A stretch of 64,000 nt of DNA, taken from Luteimonas wenzhouensis (GTDB lineage Bacteria; Pseudomonadota; Gammaproteobacteria; Xanthomonadales; Xanthomonadaceae). Of this stretch, positions 62,470 through 64,000 are shown in pieces (the stretch's first letter is position 1; each line of letters starts with the position of its first letter). The translations under genes were made by a program, and so were the position numbers. The notes under the pieces are model-generated. The model searched no databases, was not told the origin of the DNA, and saw nothing but the letters and a program-made list of their open reading frames with translations. The DNA lies in the NCBI RefSeq assembly GCF_007859305.1, contig NZ_VOHE01000003.1:186001-250000 (forward strand), written 5' to 3'.

Positions 62470-62963
62470 GCCCCGGGCCTGCCGCCGCGGCCGCGGTGCT
62501 CGCGCTGGCGCTCGCCACGGCGGCGGGCGCCGCCGCGCAGGAAGCCGGCGGCGGGCCGCAGGCCGCGGCGGAGGAGGCGGCGCGGCCGGGGACCGGCGAC
62601 GACTGGATCGACCTGCGCCTGGACGACATGGACCGCTACGCGGCGCGCTACCGCGACGCGTTCGTCGACGAGGTCGCGCGCTACCTCGAGGCGCCGCGCG
62701 CGCTGGTCGTCGATGCGCTCGGGCACGGCATGCGCCCGGGCGACGTGTATTACGCCTGCGCCCTGGCGCGGGCCTCCGGGCGCGCCTGCCGCGGCCTGGT
62801 CGAGGCCTGGCGCGAGGATCCGGGCGGCGGCTGGCCTGGCGTCGCCGAGCGGCTCGGGCTTGCGCCGGACGACCTGCATCGGCGCGTCCGCGACGACATC
62901 CGCGCCAGCTACCGGCGCTGGGCGCGACCCGACGGCCACCTCGCCCCGCGCCGGGGGCGCTGA
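62466..62963 (+). CDS. Exported protein of unknown function
   Basis: A 165-residue protein starting at GTG 62466, overlapping the HAD gene stop. It has a short signal peptide (VLALALATAAGAAA-Q) and an acidic, helical domain with DDWIDLRLDDMDRYAARYRD, GHGMRPGDVYYACALARASG and DDLHRRVRDDIRASYRRW. Two cysteines (YYACAL, RACRGL) are present. No family was recognised. Confidence 0.72.
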   Translation: MSPGPAAAAAVLALALATAAGAAAQEAGGGPQAAAEEAARPGTGDDWIDLRLDDMDRYAARYRDAFVDEVARYLEAPRALVVDALGHGMRPGDVYYACALARASGRACRGLVEAWREDPGGGWPGVAERLGLAPDDLHRRVRDDIRASYRRWARPDGHLAPRRGR

Positions 62964-63036
62964 CGCGCCGCGCTTCTCGCCGCGTTGACGCCGTCCCGGC
63001 CCAAGATGGCGGCGATCGGGAAGGCGGGGCATCGGC

Positions 63037-63927
63037 ATGATCGACGTGGCTATCGTGGGTGGGGGACCCGCGGGACTCACCGCGGCGCTGTACCTGCGTC
63101 GCTTCCACCGCTCCTGCGTGGTCTTCGACACCGGCGAGAGCCGCGCGCGCTGGATCCCGGAAAGCAACAACTGCCCCGGCTTCCCCGGCGGCGTCGGCGG
63201 GCGCGAGCTGCTGCAGCGCCTGCGCCGGCAGGCCGGTTCGGTGCAGGTGCCGTTCGAGCCGTTGCGCGTGGACCGCATCGCCGCCGCGGACGAGGGCTTC
63301 GACGTGGACGCCGGCGGCCGCCGCTGGCAGGCGCGCATGGTGATGATCGCCACCGGCCTGCGCGACCGCCTGCCCGGACCCTGGGGCGAGGAGGCATTGG
63401 CCTGCGGCGCGCTGCGCCTGTGCCCGATCTGCGATGCCTTCGAGGCCAGCGACGCCCACATCGGCGTGTACGGCCACAGTCGCGACATCGGCTCGCACGC
63501 GGGCTTCCTGCGCGCCTTCTCGCGGCGCGTGAGCGCGTTGCCGTACGACGGCGGTGATGGCGGCGAGGACGGCGCCGCCGCGCGCGCGGCCGGGGTGCGC
63601 TGGCTGGGCGCGGGCGAACTGGAGTTCGACGGCGAGCGCTGTCGCTACCGCGGCGACGGCGAGACGCTCGAACCCGACACCGTGTACTCGTTCCTCGGCT
63701 TCACCACCTCGGTGCCCACCGACGGCCTGGACCTGCGCCGCACCGACGGCGGCGAGATCCTGGTCGACCGCCACCAGCAGACGCGGACGCCGGAGCTGTA
63801 CGCGATCGGCGACGTCGTCGGCGGGCTCAACCAGATCGCGGTTGCGGTGGGGCAGGCCGCGGCGGCCGCCACCCATGCCCATGGCCAGCTGCCCGAGCTG
63901 GCGCGCGGCGGCGCGGGCGGCCCGTGA
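63037..63927 (+). CDS. FAD-dependent oxidoreductase of thioredoxin reductase type with CPIC motif
   Basis: A 296-residue flavoprotein. The FAD motif is VAIVGGGPAGLTAALYLRR, and the second FAD stretch near the end is ELYAIGDVVGGLNQIAVAVG. A CPIC cysteine pair (RLCPICDAFE) sits where thioredoxin reductases have CATCD. The NAD(P)-binding region (GVYGHSRDIGSHAGFLRAF) lacks a clean GxGxxA motif, so cofactor use is uncertain. It may act on a small thiol protein or disulfide not encoded here. GTGA overlap links it to the next gene. Confidence 0.85.
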   Translation: MIDVAIVGGGPAGLTAALYLRRFHRSCVVFDTGESRARWIPESNNCPGFPGGVGGRELLQRLRRQAGSVQVPFEPLRVDRIAAADEGFDVDAGGRRWQARMVMIATGLRDRLPGPWGEEALACGALRLCPICDAFEASDAHIGVYGHSRDIGSHAGFLRAFSRRVSALPYDGGDGGEDGAAARAAGVRWLGAGELEFDGERCRYRGDGETLEPDTVYSFLGFTTSVPTDGLDLRRTDGGEILVDRHQQTRTPELYAIGDVVGGLNQIAVAVGQAAAAATHAHGQLPELARGGAGGP

Positions 63928-64000
63928 ACCCGGACTGGATCGGCTGGGCCGCCTCGGCGATCCTGCTCGCCACGCTGGTGCGGCAGATCCGCAAGCAGGT
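63924..64000 (+). CDS. Membrane protein, PQ-loop-like (partial, cut by right edge)
   Basis: The GTG at 63924 overlaps the preceding stop (GTGA). The first 25 residues, NPDWIGWAASAILLATLVRQ then IRKQ, form a membrane helix of the sort found at the start of small PQ-loop/SemiSWEET proteins. Only this part is inside the window, so the family is tentative. Confidence 0.55.
   Translation, partial: MNPDWIGWAASAILLATLVRQIRKQ

Overview
The window is high-GC (roughly 70 percent), densely coded bacterial chromosome. Most genes have clear gammaproteobacterial character. The combination of a divergent dadA/lrp pair, an adenosylcobalamin-dependent ribonucleotide reductase split into NrdJ plus a separate TSCPD protein, REP-like hairpins with a RAYT-like gene, a GH11 xylanase and a DesK/DesR-ABC operon points to the Xanthomonadaceae/Lysobacteraceae (Lysobacter/Luteimonas-like). 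This placement is inferred from protein character, not from a search.

Layout. 1-4.6 kb: dadA (cut by the left edge) diverges from an Lrp regulator, then a repeat-rich spacer, then groES-groEL with a sigma-32-type promoter and a CIRCE operator. 4.6-9.1 kb: an exported protein, a lipoprotein, aat, a cold-shock protein, a HIT protein and a KTSC-like protein. 9.2-14.6 kb (minus strand): an ECF sigma factor, a Ser/Thr kinase with TPRs, and a YadA-like trimeric autotransporter. 14.6-19.7 kb: EcsC, a GH11 xylanase with a carbohydrate-binding domain, small exported proteins and a degenerate RAYT. 19.7-22.0 kb: ergothioneine genes egtB-egtD. 22-26.5 kb: a BON lipoprotein, a LysR/SDR divergent pair with a damaged SDR, and a trimethylamine-monooxygenase-like flavoprotein. 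26.5-33.2 kb: poorly characterised genes, including three separate putative zinc peptidases. 33.2-35.2 kb: an AT-richer island with an IS3 transposase remnant and an OLD-type ATPase/TOPRIM nuclease. 35.2-39.2 kb: the class II ribonucleotide reductase locus with a histone H1-like gene. 39.7-47.6 kb: a Deg-type protease, a small membrane-stress operon, an AI-2E family transporter, a HAD phosphatase, a GNAT protein and an M17 aminopeptidase. 47.7-56.1 kb: a DesRK-ABC operon and a MacAB-like efflux operon. 56.2-64.0 kb: dapA, rarD, a truncated EamA transporter, apt, a soluble sugar dehydrogenase, small proteins, two overlapping gene pairs and a CPIC-motif FAD oxidoreductase running into a gene cut by the right edge.

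No rRNA, tRNA, CRISPR array or complete insertion sequence was seen. The most unusual features are the OLD nuclease island beside an IS3 remnant, the sigma factor-kinase-adhesin cluster, a family of GC-rich hairpin repeats one of which is read in frame inside the TSCPD gene, and a large nested palindrome upstream of groES.
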